Source of the DNA: Algoriphagus taiwanensis
GTDB lineage: Bacteria; Bacteroidota; Bacteroidia; Cytophagales; Cyclobacteriaceae
Direction: 5' to 3'
Length of the DNA stretch: 64,000 nucleotides
Assembly: GCF_036245645.1 (NCBI RefSeq)
Contig: NZ_BTPE01000001.1
Span: 310,001-374,000 of the forward strand
The notes under the pieces were generated by a model. That model was not told the DNA's origin and did no database searches. It saw nothing but the letters and a program-made list of their open reading frames with translations. The position numbers and the translations under genes were made by a program. Of this stretch, positions 8,600 through 17,025 are shown in pieces (position 1 is the stretch's first letter; every line of letters starts with the position of its first letter).

Positions 8600-9315
8600 A
8601 AAGTCTCTTTTTCAAAGAAATCAATGCCTTTTTTGGAAGCCTGACCGGCTATCTGGTGTTGGTATTGTTTCTGGTCTCTCTTGGGTTGATCGTTTGGGTT
8701 TTTCCGGAAAGCTCGGTTTTGGAGTATGGTTTTGCTGATTTGGAAGCTTTGTTTAGCTACACTCCCTATGTATTTACGTTTTTGATTCCGGCCTTATCCA
8801 TGCGGATGATTGCTGAAGAGAGAAGAATCGGTACTTGGGAGTTGCTGCGAACTTCTCCGCTTTCGGTGTTCCAGATAGTTTGGACCAAATACATGGCTTT
8901 GCTCGTGCTGGTGTTTCTGGCAATGGTTCCTACTTTGCTTTATGCCTATTCCATCGCCCAATTGGGAGATCCTCCCGGCAATTTGGATTGGGCGGGATTT
9001 TTTGGAAGCTGGATTGGTTTGCTGATGATCGGGGCGACTTTTGCCGCGGTGGGTTTGTTTGCCAGTTCGCTGACTTCCCAGCAGGTGGTGGCCTTCGTTT
9101 TGGGCGTTTTTCTCTGTTTTTCCCTGTATTTTGGATTCACTGCTTTGGGGGATATTCTTTCGGGTGAGGCCGCCTATTGGGTGGAGGAATTCAGCCTGAG
9201 TTATCATTATGCAAGCTTGGGGCGGGGAGTGATAGACAGCAGAGATTTGTTTTTCCTTTTGGGAATGATTTGGTTGTTTTTGGGCGGTTCAGTTTTGGTT
9301 TTGCGAAGCAAATGA
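8596..9315 (+). CDS. gldF: Gliding motility ABC transporter permease GldF
   Basis: A 239-residue inner-membrane protein with about six hydrophobic segments, starting with one at residues 14-36 and ending with one close to the C-terminus. The cytoplasmic RMIAEERRIGTWELL motif near 75-90 is the ABC-2 permease signature. Length and order agree with GldF (TIGR03518). It overlaps gldA by four bases at its start and gldG by four bases at its end, so the three are one translational unit. It would form the membrane channel with GldG. Confidence 0.9.
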   Translation: MKSLFFKEINAFFGSLTGYLVLVLFLVSLGLIVWVFPESSVLEYGFADLEALFSYTPYVFTFLIPALSMRMIAEERRIGTWELLRTSPLSVFQIVWTKYMALLVLVFLAMVPTLLYAYSIAQLGDPPGNLDWAGFFGSWIGLLMIGATFAAVGLFASSLTSQQVVAFVLGVFLCFSLYFGFTALGDILSGEAAYWVEEFSLSYHYASLGRGVIDSRDLFFLLGMIWLFLGGSVLVLRSK

Positions 9316-10997
9316 AAAGGACAAAGAACCATAGGGCCCTGTCTATTCTCCTACTTTTGGGAGGCTTTGTCTTGCTGTTTTTTGCAGGGCAGCTAGTGAA
9401 GTTCAGACTGGACCTGACGGAGGAGAAGAGGTATAGCCTTCATCCTGCCACGGTGGAAATGCTCGAAAATCTCGATCGCCCGATCCATGTCGATATTTTG
9501 CTGACTGCCGATGACCTTCCCGGAGGGATGAGAAGGCTGCAAAAGTCCATGGAGGAGACTGTGCGGACTTTCAATGCCTACGCGAGTGAGAAAATCACGG
9601 TAGACTATTTTGACCCATTATCCGTCACAGATTCCCTGAAGGAAGATTTTATCTACAGCTTGGCAGATTATGGCATCAATCCCACCAATTTATTTGTCAA
9701 TCAAAATTCCGGTCAGCAGGCTCAGTTGATTTTTCCGGGCATTTTGGTGAGTGATGAAGAGTACGAAGTCGGGGCACTGATTCTGAAGGGCGAGCGTGGG
9801 ATGTCTCCCGATCAGATTCTAAATTTTTCCATAGAAAACCTCGAATACGAGCTCAGCAATGCCATTCGAAAGCTGATTGATCCTCAGAGCAAGGCTGTGG
9901 CCTTGGTGATCGGTCATGGAGAGCTTTCCGAAGATGAGGGTTTTGGAGTGGTAGAGGCCTTGGATGGGCAGTATGAAGTCTTCAAAGTGCCTTTGGATCA
10001 GGCAAAAAGCCCAAGCGACCTGAGTTCTTTTGGGATGGTTCTGGTTTTGGGCCCCAAATCCTCCTACACCGAGCGGGAGCTTTTTCTCCTGGATCAATAT
10101 GTCCTCGGCGGAGGAAATCTGGTCGTGGCAGCCGAAGGAGTGGATGTCAATCTCGATGAAGCTGGGGGAGAGGGCACGCTTTCATTTCCCCTGGAAAATG
10201 AACTGGACCGACTGCTTTTCCGCTACGGAATCCGTATAAACAAAGACTTGATTCAGGACTTGAACTTCTCCTATCTCCCCATCATGGGAGGGAATTTCGG
10301 CAATCAGGAGCAGATGATTCCACTGCCTTGGCCCTACTTTTTCAATGCGGGAAGAATGGCTCCGCATCCCATCACCAAGGGTTTGGATCAGGTGAATTTC
10401 AGATTTGTCAGCAGCCTGGACACAGTCAAGGCCGATGGGGTGAAAAAGACTCCACTGATTTTCGGTTCAGAAAAGGGAAAAATCCTGCCAGCCCCAAGCC
10501 GTGTGGCTCTCTCGGATATGCAGCAAGCTCCTGTAATGGAGGAGTTTACGGTAAGCAATCTTCCTTTGGGATATTTGCTCGAAGGGGAGTTTACCTCGGT
10601 GTTCAAAAATAGGTTTCTCCCGGAAGAATTTTCCGGACAATCCTTCTTGGAATCCGGGAGAGGCAAAGTGGTAGTTTTCGGAGATGGTTCTCTTTTTCAA
10701 AGCCAGCTAGACTTGGGAGGAAATCAGCCCCTTCCCTTGGGAGAAGATCCTTTTGCCCAGACTACCTTTGCCAACAAGCAATTGCTGCTCAATTTGGCTC
10801 AATACCTAACCGATCCGGAGGGAATCATTTCGGCCCGAACCCGCACCCTTCAGATTCGGCCTTTGGACCGGCTGAAGGTCAAGGAGCAGGGGACTTTCTG
10901 GCAAGTGATCAACATCGGAGGTCCGATAGGAGTGGTCTTGATTCTGGGTGGGATTATCCTTTTTTTCCGCAAAAAACAATACAGTCGCAAAGCGTAA
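9312..10997 (+). CDS. gldG: Gliding motility ABC transporter auxiliary subunit GldG
   Basis: The ATG at 9312 overlaps the gldF stop by four bases and gives 561 residues; the open frame back to 9177 is a shadow of gldF. One membrane segment near residues 10-30, a large extracytoplasmic domain with the characteristic LTEEKRYSLHPAT after it, an ABC_transp_aux domain with VLVLGP and GGGNLVVAAEG, and a second membrane segment near 525-545 before a basic tail. This matches GldG (TIGR03521). It completes the gldA-gldF-gldG operon. Confidence 0.9.
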   Translation: MKRTKNHRALSILLLLGGFVLLFFAGQLVKFRLDLTEEKRYSLHPATVEMLENLDRPIHVDILLTADDLPGGMRRLQKSMEETVRTFNAYASEKITVDYFDPLSVTDSLKEDFIYSLADYGINPTNLFVNQNSGQQAQLIFPGILVSDEEYEVGALILKGERGMSPDQILNFSIENLEYELSNAIRKLIDPQSKAVALVIGHGELSEDEGFGVVEALDGQYEVFKVPLDQAKSPSDLSSFGMVLVLGPKSSYTERELFLLDQYVLGGGNLVVAAEGVDVNLDEAGGEGTLSFPLENELDRLLFRYGIRINKDLIQDLNFSYLPIMGGNFGNQEQMIPLPWPYFFNAGRMAPHPITKGLDQVNFRFVSSLDTVKADGVKKTPLIFGSEKGKILPAPSRVALSDMQQAPVMEEFTVSNLPLGYLLEGEFTSVFKNRFLPEEFSGQSFLESGRGKVVVFGDGSLFQSQLDLGGNQPLPLGEDPFAQTTFANKQLLLNLAQYLTDPEGIISARTRTLQIRPLDRLKVKEQGTFWQVINIGGPIGVVLILGGIILFFRKKQYSRKA

Positions 10998-11219
10998 GAG
11001 GATGTCTGTTTTAGACTTCACAAGTTTTTTGACGGAAAGCAAAAGCCAATCCGCCGAATTAGCATTTTATTTATAAATTTACCCCATTGGTTAAAAATGT
11101 AAATCCAAGTTCTCCTACAGTTGAAATAATGCACTTTCAGTTTAGGCTATTTCAATTGTGAGATGATTTCCTGTCCTGAGAGACAGTTTGTTTGACAACT
11201 AAAAGACAATCAAAAAGAT

Positions 11220-12344
11220 ATGAAATTCATTGTTTCCTCCTCTGCCTTGCTGAAGCAGCTGACGTCCATCAACGGCGTCGTGACTACCAACCCGGTTGTT
11301 CCGATTTTGGAAAATTTTCTCTTCGAAATCAAAGATTCCGAGCTTACCATCACTGCTTCTGACTTGCAAACTTCCATGATCACCCAGATTCATGTGGAGG
11401 CCAAGGAGGATGGGAATATTGCCGTGCCGGCAAAAATCCTGATCGAAACTCTGAAAAACCTTCCGGAGCAGCCGGTGACCTTCAGCATTGATCACGATAC
11501 CTATGCGGTGGAGATCAGCTCTGACAACGGGCGTTACCGATTGGCGGGAGAAAATGCGACCGACTTCCCAAAAATCCCTACCGTAAGCAATGCCACCACG
11601 GTAGATATGTCCACTGAAGTGCTTTCCTCAGCCATTTCCAATACCATTTTTGCTACTTCTTCCGATGAGCTTCGTCCTGCGATGACCGGGGTATATATCA
11701 ATCTGAGTGCAACCAATACCACCTTTGTAGCTACAGACGGTCACCGACTGATCCGTTACAGAAGGGTGGATGTGGCCTCCGGAAGCCCTGCAAGTCTGAT
11801 TATCCCAAGGAAGGCACTGAACCTGCTAAAGTCCACTTTGCCATCTGAGAATGTACCTGTTTCGGTAGAATTCAACCAAAGCAATGCGTATTTCAAGTTT
11901 GGTCAGATCAAAATGATCTGCCGACTGATCGACGAGCGATTCCCGGACTATGAAAATGTCATTCCGGTGGACAATCCGAATATGATGACCATTGACCGGA
12001 TGGAATTGCTCAGCTCTTTGAGACGAATTGCCATCTATGCGAACAAGACGACCCATCAGGTAAGGCTGAAATTGACTGGAAGTGAGCTGATGATCTCAGC
12101 GGAGGATTTGGACTTTTCCAACGAAGCCAATGAGCGACTGTCTTGCGATCATGATGGAGAGGATATCGAAATCGGATTCAATGCCAAGTTTTTGGTGGAA
12201 ATGCTGAACAACCTGAGCTGCAAAGAAGTCAGCCTGAAGTTTTCTGCTCCGAATCGTGCCGGATTAATTCTTCCTGTAGAGCAGGATCCAAACGAGGATA
12301 TTCTGATGCTCGTGATGCCTGTGATGCTCAACAATTACGTATAA
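11220..12344 (+). CDS. dnaN: DNA polymerase III beta subunit (sliding clamp)
   Basis: A 374-residue clamp protein of normal length with three repeated domains: it begins MKFIVSSSALLKQL, has ATDGHRL in domain 2 near 170 and ends with the conserved hydrophobic tail IL-LVMPVMLNNYV, where the family has a P-M-R/L C-terminus. It forms a dimeric ring that tethers DNA polymerase. It is not beside dnaA here; in many Bacteroidota dnaN is unlinked. A strong terminator follows 22 bases after the stop. The 222-base leader holds no coding frame. Confidence 0.95.
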   Translation: MKFIVSSSALLKQLTSINGVVTTNPVVPILENFLFEIKDSELTITASDLQTSMITQIHVEAKEDGNIAVPAKILIETLKNLPEQPVTFSIDHDTYAVEISSDNGRYRLAGENATDFPKIPTVSNATTVDMSTEVLSSAISNTIFATSSDELRPAMTGVYINLSATNTTFVATDGHRLIRYRRVDVASGSPASLIIPRKALNLLKSTLPSENVPVSVEFNQSNAYFKFGQIKMICRLIDERFPDYENVIPVDNPNMMTIDRMELLSSLRRIAIYANKTTHQVRLKLTGSELMISAEDLDFSNEANERLSCDHDGEDIEIGFNAKFLVEMLNNLSCKEVSLKFSAPNRAGLILPVEQDPNEDILMLVMPVMLNNYV

Positions 12345-12366
12345 CCATAACCACAAACCATAAATC

Positions 12367-12403
12367 AAAAGCCCGGTTCTGCATTTGCGGAATCGGGCTT
12401 TTT
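12367..12403 (+). terminator. Intrinsic terminator of dnaN
   Basis: Stem AAAAGCCCGGTTC pairs with GAATCGGGCTTTT (one G-T pair) around a loop of ten bases, followed by T's. It stands 22 bases past the dnaN stop. Confidence 0.88.
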
Positions 12404-12424
12404 ATTGGTTAAGGGATATAATTT

Positions 12425-12450
12425 GAGGTTTCCAAAAACCTCGAAGAGCT
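12425..12450. repeat. Solitary REP-like hairpin related to the RAYT element ends
   Basis: GAGGTTT and AAACCTC arms followed by GAAGAGCT. The right end of the RAYT element at 14561-15240 has the same layout: a hairpin ending CTCGAA followed by GAGCT. This suggests a non-autonomous relative of that element's terminal hairpin. Confidence 0.4.
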
Positions 12451-12489
12451 TGATTAAGGCTTATAGTTTTTTGAGATCTAAAAAAAACT

Positions 12490-12723
12490 TCAAAGGCTCT
12501 TTTTAGAATCCCTCATCATCTTCAAAAATAAACCTTCCACACGCTCTCTCGCCCAAGGGGTTTTTCGAAGAAAAGTAAGACTGGATTTGATCGAGGGATT
12601 ATGGGTAAAGCAGCGGATGGGGATTCGCTCTCCAAGTTCTTCCCAGCCATAGTGTGTGACCAATTGTTCCAAGATGGTATCAAGTCTTTGGCCATGAAGA
12701 GGGTTGTTGGGTTGATGTTCCAA
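12490..12723 (-). CDS. VF530 family DNA-binding protein (DUF2132)
   Basis: The 77-residue product matches the small VF530/DUF2132 family over its whole length: NNPLHGQ near the start, HYGWEELGERI in the middle, RCFTHNPSIKSSLTFLRKTPWARERVE at the end (the conserved block covers residues 37-63). Family members bind double-stranded DNA. No ATG exists in a suitable place; the frame begins with TTG at 12723, just before the conserved block, and I take that as the start. The VOC gene stop lies 43 bases upstream on the same strand, so the two may be co-transcribed. Confidence 0.87.
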   Translation of the reverse strand: MEHQPNNPLHGQRLDTILEQLVTHYGWEELGERIPIRCFTHNPSIKSSLTFLRKTPWARERVEGLFLKMMRDSKKSL

Positions 12724-12766
12724 GGGGAAGTCGTATAGTGAATGGTTTAAAGTTAATACTAATTGG

Positions 12767-13156
12767 TTATTGAACAGGCTGGATCAAATCCCAAAGATTT
12801 CCATACAAATCCCTGAAAACAGAGACTATTCCATAAGGCTCTTGGGCTGGTTCGCGGATAAATTCCACCCCTTTGGAGCGGTAGTTTTCATAATCTCGGT
12901 AGAAATCGTCTGTGTAAAGAAACAGAAAAACGCGTCCACCTGCCTGAAAACCGATTTGCTTTTCCTGAGTCTCATTGGCGGCTTTGGCTAAAAGCAAATG
13001 GCAAGTGGACCCCGGAGGCGTCACCCTCACCCAACGCTTGGTCTCACTCATTTTGGAGTCCTCAAGAAGCTCAAAGCCTAAGGTCTTTGTGTAATAATGG
13101 ATTGCTTCGTCATAATCATTGACGAGCAAGGTAATTTGGCCCAGCTGCTGATGCAT
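12767..13156 (-). CDS. VOC family protein (glyoxalase/dioxygenase fold)
   Basis: A 129-residue protein with two beta-alpha-beta-beta-beta modules. The first begins LGQITLLVNDYDEAIHYYTKTLGF; the second ends DLYGNLWDLIQP, the usual VOC closing motif with D-x-x-G-N. Metal ligands of true glyoxalase I cannot be confirmed: the position usually His near the start is Q or T. Substrate is unknown. It precedes the VF530 gene on the same strand. Confidence 0.85.
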   Translation of the reverse strand: MHQQLGQITLLVNDYDEAIHYYTKTLGFELLEDSKMSETKRWVRVTPPGSTCHLLLAKAANETQEKQIGFQAGGRVFLFLYTDDFYRDYENYRSKGVEFIREPAQEPYGIVSVFRDLYGNLWDLIQPVQ

Positions 13157-13385
13157 AGATCTAATTAATTTGGAAGATGAGATTCTGATGAGAAAAGATT
13201 AAATCCCATTAATGAGTTCGAAAAAAAGAATTTTTCCGGTGTTTTTGAGTTATTCAGGCCCTTCAAGTTGACCGATTATGGAGGTGAAAGTGGTGTTAAG
13301 ATTAAAAATATAATTTCTCAGCGAAAAGATGAGATTGATTTTTGGTGTTTTATCCTCCAGAGTTACTTTAGTAAAAAATTAGTTT

Positions 13386-14528
13386 ATGAGACTTTTACTT
13401 GCACTTATTCTGGGATTTCTTTTTCTCCAATGTCAAAACAAATCTGAATCCATTGACCAAGCCAAAGAGCTTTTTCCAACTGGAGAGATTGTTGCTCTTC
13501 AATTGGATGATTCTACGTCTAACGTGAGCTATTCCTACCAATATCATTTGAGTGATGGGAAGGAATACTTTTTTAATCTAAAAATGGATGGAAATATCTT
13601 ACAGATCTTTGATTTTTCTACTGGAGAAAAAATCAAAACCCTCCAATTTGATCAGGAAGGCCCCAACGGAGTGGGAGGACTGTTTGGATTCCATGTACAA
13701 AGCTTGGATAGTATTTTCCTGTTTAATCCCCCTTTTGGATCCTCGTTTTACTTGGCAAATATTGAAGGGGAATTGTTGAAGAAGTTCAAGTATCAAGTAC
13801 CGGATGGTGCGGGTTCAGCTTTCGTGCATAATGGCTATATGACCTCTCCGCCGGTTTTGGAAGGATCCAAACTCGCAGTTAATCATCGGTTTCCTCAAAA
13901 TATGCGGGAGCTTACTCAGGAGATTTTATCTAACAATACTTTCGGCTATCAAATAAATCTGGAAACCGGGGAAACTCAGTATTTCAATCATTATTTCCCC
14001 CAAGATTACCTGGGCTCAGGGTTAAAAAGTATTGATTTTAGCAGAGCCCAGGGAGAGGATAAGGTGGTCTATTCCCTGTTTGGTGATCATAAGCTTTACT
14101 ATGCATCTTCCTTTGACTCCACCTTGAAATCGGTGGAAGCAGGAAGTGAATTTTTGGACCAAACGATGCCGAATTTCAAACCTGACGCAGTTTCTGAGGA
14201 ATATCAAAACTATGCCTTTGCTTCGAGCAGATATGGTTCGATTTTGTATGACCCCTACAGGGAGGTTTACTATCGGATTGCCTTTCCCACTCTTCCGGAA
14301 GCTAGCATTGCCGATATCAGAAGTCAGGGAAATGCTTTGGGACCATTTGTGGTGATGGTTTTGGACTCGGATTTGAAAGTGATCACCGAGAGAAAATTTG
14401 AACCCGGGAAGTATCATCCGGACAATGTTTTTGTTGGGAAAAAGGGACTTTACTTATCCTTGCAGCACCCCAATAATCCGGAAAACAGGGAAGAGGAGAT
14501 GCAGTTTGAGTTGATTGAATTGAGGTAA
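13386..14528 (+). CDS. DUF4221-type beta-propeller lipoprotein
   Basis: The 380-residue product has a lipoprotein signal with lipobox LFLQC at residue 17 and an all-beta body with repeated aromatic strands; overall size and motifs (FNPPFGSSFYLANIEG, PYREVYYRIAFP, KVITERKF) fit the DUF4221 group of Bacteroidota surface lipoproteins. The last 12 codons and 29 bases past the stop are copied again at 15241-15305 on the other side of the RAYT element, so the insertion did not damage the gene but moved it away from its original downstream hairpin. Function is unknown. Confidence 0.75.
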   Translation: MRLLLALILGFLFLQCQNKSESIDQAKELFPTGEIVALQLDDSTSNVSYSYQYHLSDGKEYFFNLKMDGNILQIFDFSTGEKIKTLQFDQEGPNGVGGLFGFHVQSLDSIFLFNPPFGSSFYLANIEGELLKKFKYQVPDGAGSAFVHNGYMTSPPVLEGSKLAVNHRFPQNMRELTQEILSNNTFGYQINLETGETQYFNHYFPQDYLGSGLKSIDFSRAQGEDKVVYSLFGDHKLYYASSFDSTLKSVEAGSEFLDQTMPNFKPDAVSEEYQNYAFASSRYGSILYDPYREVYYRIAFPTLPEASIADIRSQGNALGPFVVMVLDSDLKVITERKFEPGKYHPDNVFVGKKGLYLSLQHPNNPENREEEMQFELIELR

Positions 14529-14557
14529 GAAAAGTGTTTTCTGATCATAGAAATGCC
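14493..14557 (+). repeat. 65-bp direct repeat, left copy
   Basis: Covers the end of the DUF4221 gene (encoding EEMQFELIELR and the stop) and the next 29 bases. The same 65 bases with a single difference (G versus A in the last Arg codon, silent) recur at 15241-15305. The two copies bracket the RAYT element. Confidence 0.95.
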
Positions 14558-14560
14558 TCA

Positions 14561-15240
14561 AGCTGTTCAGGATTTGTAATCCTGAACCTTGATCATAGGA
14601 TTTTCAATCCGAGCAAATTAATTTTTAATCCTAAATGATTGAAATATGGGCTTTGAATTTAAAATTCGGGATCAAGGTGCAGTTCATTTTTTGATTTTTA
14701 CAGTTCATCAATGGGCAGATGTTTTCACCAGAAAGGAATATTCAGACCTATTGTTGGAGAGTCTAATTTATTGCCAAAAGAGTAAGGGCTTGGAAATTTA
14801 TTCATGGGTAATTATGAGTAACCATATCCACTTAATTGCAAGTGCGAAAGAGGAAAACCTATCCGATATTATTCGAGATTTTAAAAAATTCACCGCGAAG
14901 AAGATTTTCAAAGCCATTCAGGATAATCCTAAAGAAAGCAGAAAGACATGGCTTACCTTGGCATTAAGTCATCAAAATCAAATATGGTTTTGGGAGGATG
15001 GGTACCATGGAGAAGAAGTGTTTTCAAAGAGATTTTCTGATACCAAATCCAATTACATTCATCAAAACCCGGTCAGGGCCGGAATTGTCGAAAAGGAAGA
15101 AGAATATTTAAATAGTAGTGCTGGAGATTTCTACGGGATAAGAAAAGGACCTATTCGCCTTGCAGATTTCGGGTAATATTTTCCTTTTGAAGATTAAAAA
15201 TCTTCTGATCGAGCTTCGAGATTACAAATCTCGAAGAGCT
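14561..15240 (+). mobile_element. RAYT element with mirrored terminal hairpin pairs
   Basis: The left end reads AGCTGTTCAGGATT, and the right end read on the other strand reads AGCTCTTCGAGATT. On the left a hairpin with TGT loop (14565-14587) and a smaller one with TTC loop (14598-14610) are joined by a linker containing GATCA. On the right the mirror image occurs: GAAGATT/AATCTTC (15189-15205) and TTCGAGATT/AATCTCGAA (15215-15235), also with GATCA between. The transposase gene lies between them. The arrangement resembles REP doublets around RAYT genes and the hairpin ends of IS200/IS605 elements. Confidence 0.75.
14646..15176 (+). CDS. REP-associated tyrosine transposase (RAYT, Y1/HUH family)
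   Basis: A 176-residue protein of the Y1-transposase/TnpA_REP family. The HUH motif is in WVIMSNHIHLIA (residues 54-65), and the catalytic Tyr is in KSNYIHQNPVRAG near residue 138, the usual order and spacing. RAYTs cut and join single-stranded DNA at REP hairpins. The gene is intact and complete. Hairpins of matching design on both sides support it as their cognate enzyme. It follows the DUF4221 gene by 117 bases, most of that being element end. Confidence 0.9.
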   Translation: MGFEFKIRDQGAVHFLIFTVHQWADVFTRKEYSDLLLESLIYCQKSKGLEIYSWVIMSNHIHLIASAKEENLSDIIRDFKKFTAKKIFKAIQDNPKESRKTWLTLALSHQNQIWFWEDGYHGEEVFSKRFSDTKSNYIHQNPVRAGIVEKEEEYLNSSAGDFYGIRKGPIRLADFG

Positions 15241-15305
15241 GAGGAGATGCAGTTTGAGTTGATTGAATTGAGATAAGAAAAGTGTTTTCTGATCATAGAA
15301 ATGCC
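15241..15305 (+). repeat. 65-bp direct repeat, right copy (fragment of the DUF4221 gene end)
   Basis: Begins immediately after the terminal AGCT of the RAYT element. It repeats the DUF4221 coding end, with stop, and its 3' flank. This copy lacks any start or upstream part, so it is a non-functional gene fragment. It is continuous with the hairpin at 15302-15334, which was probably the original 3' hairpin of the DUF4221 gene. Confidence 0.95.
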
Positions 15306-15334
15306 CCCAACAAGTGTATAACTTTTTGGGGGCA
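15302..15334. terminator. Hairpin between convergent genes
   Basis: TGCCCCCAA pairs perfectly with TTGGGGGCA around 15 bases. It lies between the plus-strand RAYT/DUF4221 side and the end of the minus-strand AhpD-like gene at 15374, so it could serve both directions; no T run follows directly on the plus strand. Confidence 0.6.
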
Positions 15335-15373
15335 AATCAAAAGTGGCTTTTTTAACTCATTAGATTGTTCCTG

Positions 15374-15922
15374 TTAGGCATTCACCTCGCTCAATTCCTG
15401 AGCCAGAGGGAAGTCAATCGGGAATTGTGTTAGGTTGTGGATGTAGTTGGAGATGATTTTGTCCCCAATGACGATCGCGACATCGACCAAACTAGCCTCG
15501 GTATATCCAGCTGCAAAAAAGGCATCTTTGGTTTCTTGGCTTGCCTTTCCTCTATTTTCAGCTACCGACTTGGTGAATCTTGCCAAGGCGTCAAGCTTTG
15601 CGTCAAAAGAAGCAGATCCTCCTCTGATTTCAAGGATTTGATCCTCAGTGAATCCGTTCATTTTTCCCAACACGGTATGAGCCGATTGACAATATCTACA
15701 GCCATTAACCTGAGAAACGACCAAGTTGATAACTTCCCTTTCTTTTGCTTTGAGGGAAGACTTCCTGTTTTGAAGTGCTAAGTAATCTCTCAAGGCCGTT
15801 TCACTTTTGGCAAAGTAGGCATACAAGTTTGGGACAAACCCCAGTCCTTTTTGCAAGTTGTCAAAGATGGATTGATTGGCTTCTGTGACTTCGGCTCGGG
15901 TAGGTACTGTGAAATTTTTCAT
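15374..15922 (-). CDS. Carboxymuconolactone decarboxylase family protein (AhpD-like)
   Basis: A 182-residue all-alpha cytoplasmic protein. The CRYCQSAH motif near residues 75-82 is the CxxC...H active site of peroxidase-related AhpD-like enzymes, in which the two cysteines cycle between thiol and disulfide. The rest (LGFVPNLYAYFAKS near the start, DALARFTKSVAENRG later) agrees with the uncharacterised peroxidase-related subgroup. It lies 68 bases after the AraC-type regulator on the same strand, which may control it. The electron donor and substrate are unknown. Confidence 0.88.
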   Translation of the reverse strand: MKNFTVPTRAEVTEANQSIFDNLQKGLGFVPNLYAYFAKSETALRDYLALQNRKSSLKAKEREVINLVVSQVNGCRYCQSAHTVLGKMNGFTEDQILEIRGGSASFDAKLDALARFTKSVAENRGKASQETKDAFFAAGYTEASLVDVAIVIGDKIISNYIHNLTQFPIDFPLAQELSEVNA

Positions 15923-15990
15923 CGTGGTATTGTTTGTTTTGGTTGAAATAAATTAACAATACAAAGATGGAGCGCTTAAGTCAGGTAGGG

Positions 15991-16854
15991 TTAGGCAGTA
16001 TTTCCCGAGGAGTTGGCAATTTTGCCCAATCTTAGTTTCTCCTTGAAGTCGGATGGGGAGAGCCCTTCATTTTTCTTGAAAAACCGGCTAAAGCTTTGAA
16101 TGTCCTCAAAACCCAGTTCATGCCCGATTTCTTTGATGCTTTGATCGGTGTAGCCAAGAAGTCTCCTTGCTTCCAGCATTTTCCGGTCATGGATAAAGCT
16201 CAAAGGGGATTTTTCGCCCAGTTTGGAAAATAGGTTGGATAGGGTTTTGGGCGATTTAAAAAGCAAATCGGCATAATCCGCCACAGTATGCTTGGTTTTG
16301 AAATGGGTTTCTACCAAATAGTTAAATTCCCGGATCAGATCCACCTGACTTTTCTCCAAATCCTCCATTTTTTGTTGGGACTTGTAGATTCGGGTGCAGA
16401 GGATCAAGAGCCTCTTCAATAGTATCTGAAGCATTTCGAGCTGCAGCGGGTCGGGTACTTCCTGAATCTCAATTTCAAAGACTTTCCAAAGCGCTTCTAA
16501 TTTCGCGATCTCTTTCTCAAAAAGATTAATTACCGGCGTTTCTGCAGAACCAAAAAACAAGACTCCCTTACAGCCGATTTCAGAATCATGATCCAATATG
16601 CAAAAGAATGCTCGGTTGAATCGTAAGAGTCTGGCCTTTTGCAGGTTTTTTACTTCCACTCGATGGAATTCCGTCAGGCATACTGCTTGATTGGCTTGAA
16701 AAGTAAATTCTATTCCATCAATGATCAGAATGGACGGATTCAAGAACCAAACAAAAGTAAGCTCACTTGGATTTTTTTCTTTTAGTAGAAAGCAATTGGA
16801 AGAATCTATTTCTTCTAGTTGAAGCTTTTCTGATGAAGGTCCTTGGAAAATCAT
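15991..16854 (-). CDS. AraC family transcriptional regulator
   Basis: A 287-residue protein: an N-terminal cupin-like sensing part (residues 1-130) and two C-terminal helix-turn-helix units, the second shown by QSIKEIGHELGFEDIQSFSRFFKKNEGLSPSDFK (about 238-271), the AraC/XylS signature. The effector is not known. It precedes the AhpD-like gene by 68 bases, pointing to joint expression or control of that gene. The stop is followed by the start region of the AhpD-like gene without a hairpin. Confidence 0.9.
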   Translation of the reverse strand: MIFQGPSSEKLQLEEIDSSNCFLLKEKNPSELTFVWFLNPSILIIDGIEFTFQANQAVCLTEFHRVEVKNLQKARLLRFNRAFFCILDHDSEIGCKGVLFFGSAETPVINLFEKEIAKLEALWKVFEIEIQEVPDPLQLEMLQILLKRLLILCTRIYKSQQKMEDLEKSQVDLIREFNYLVETHFKTKHTVADYADLLFKSPKTLSNLFSKLGEKSPLSFIHDRKMLEARRLLGYTDQSIKEIGHELGFEDIQSFSRFFKKNEGLSPSDFKEKLRLGKIANSSGNTA

Positions 16855-17025
16855 TAAAGCCGATGTTTTGGAAAATTAAAAGTGGTTGAGTGAAAAATCA
16901 GAACCGAATTCTTTAGAATCAGGTTCCTCTTTCCCTGCTAATCAAGTGCTAGGATTTTGGGTTTGGGAAAGTAGGATCTTGATCAAGTAAGGTCATGCTC
17001 AGCCTTCTGATTTCAGCTTTCTGAC

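Noticed and set aside
8794..9207. Long minus-strand open frames opposite gldF, gldG and other genes.
   Set aside because: They lie fully within well-identified genes on the other strand and show no family motif.
9177..9311. Longer GldG reading frame beginning inside gldF.
   Set aside because: The ATG at 9312 gives the normal GldG N-terminus and an ATGA overlap; the longer part is a shadow of gldF.
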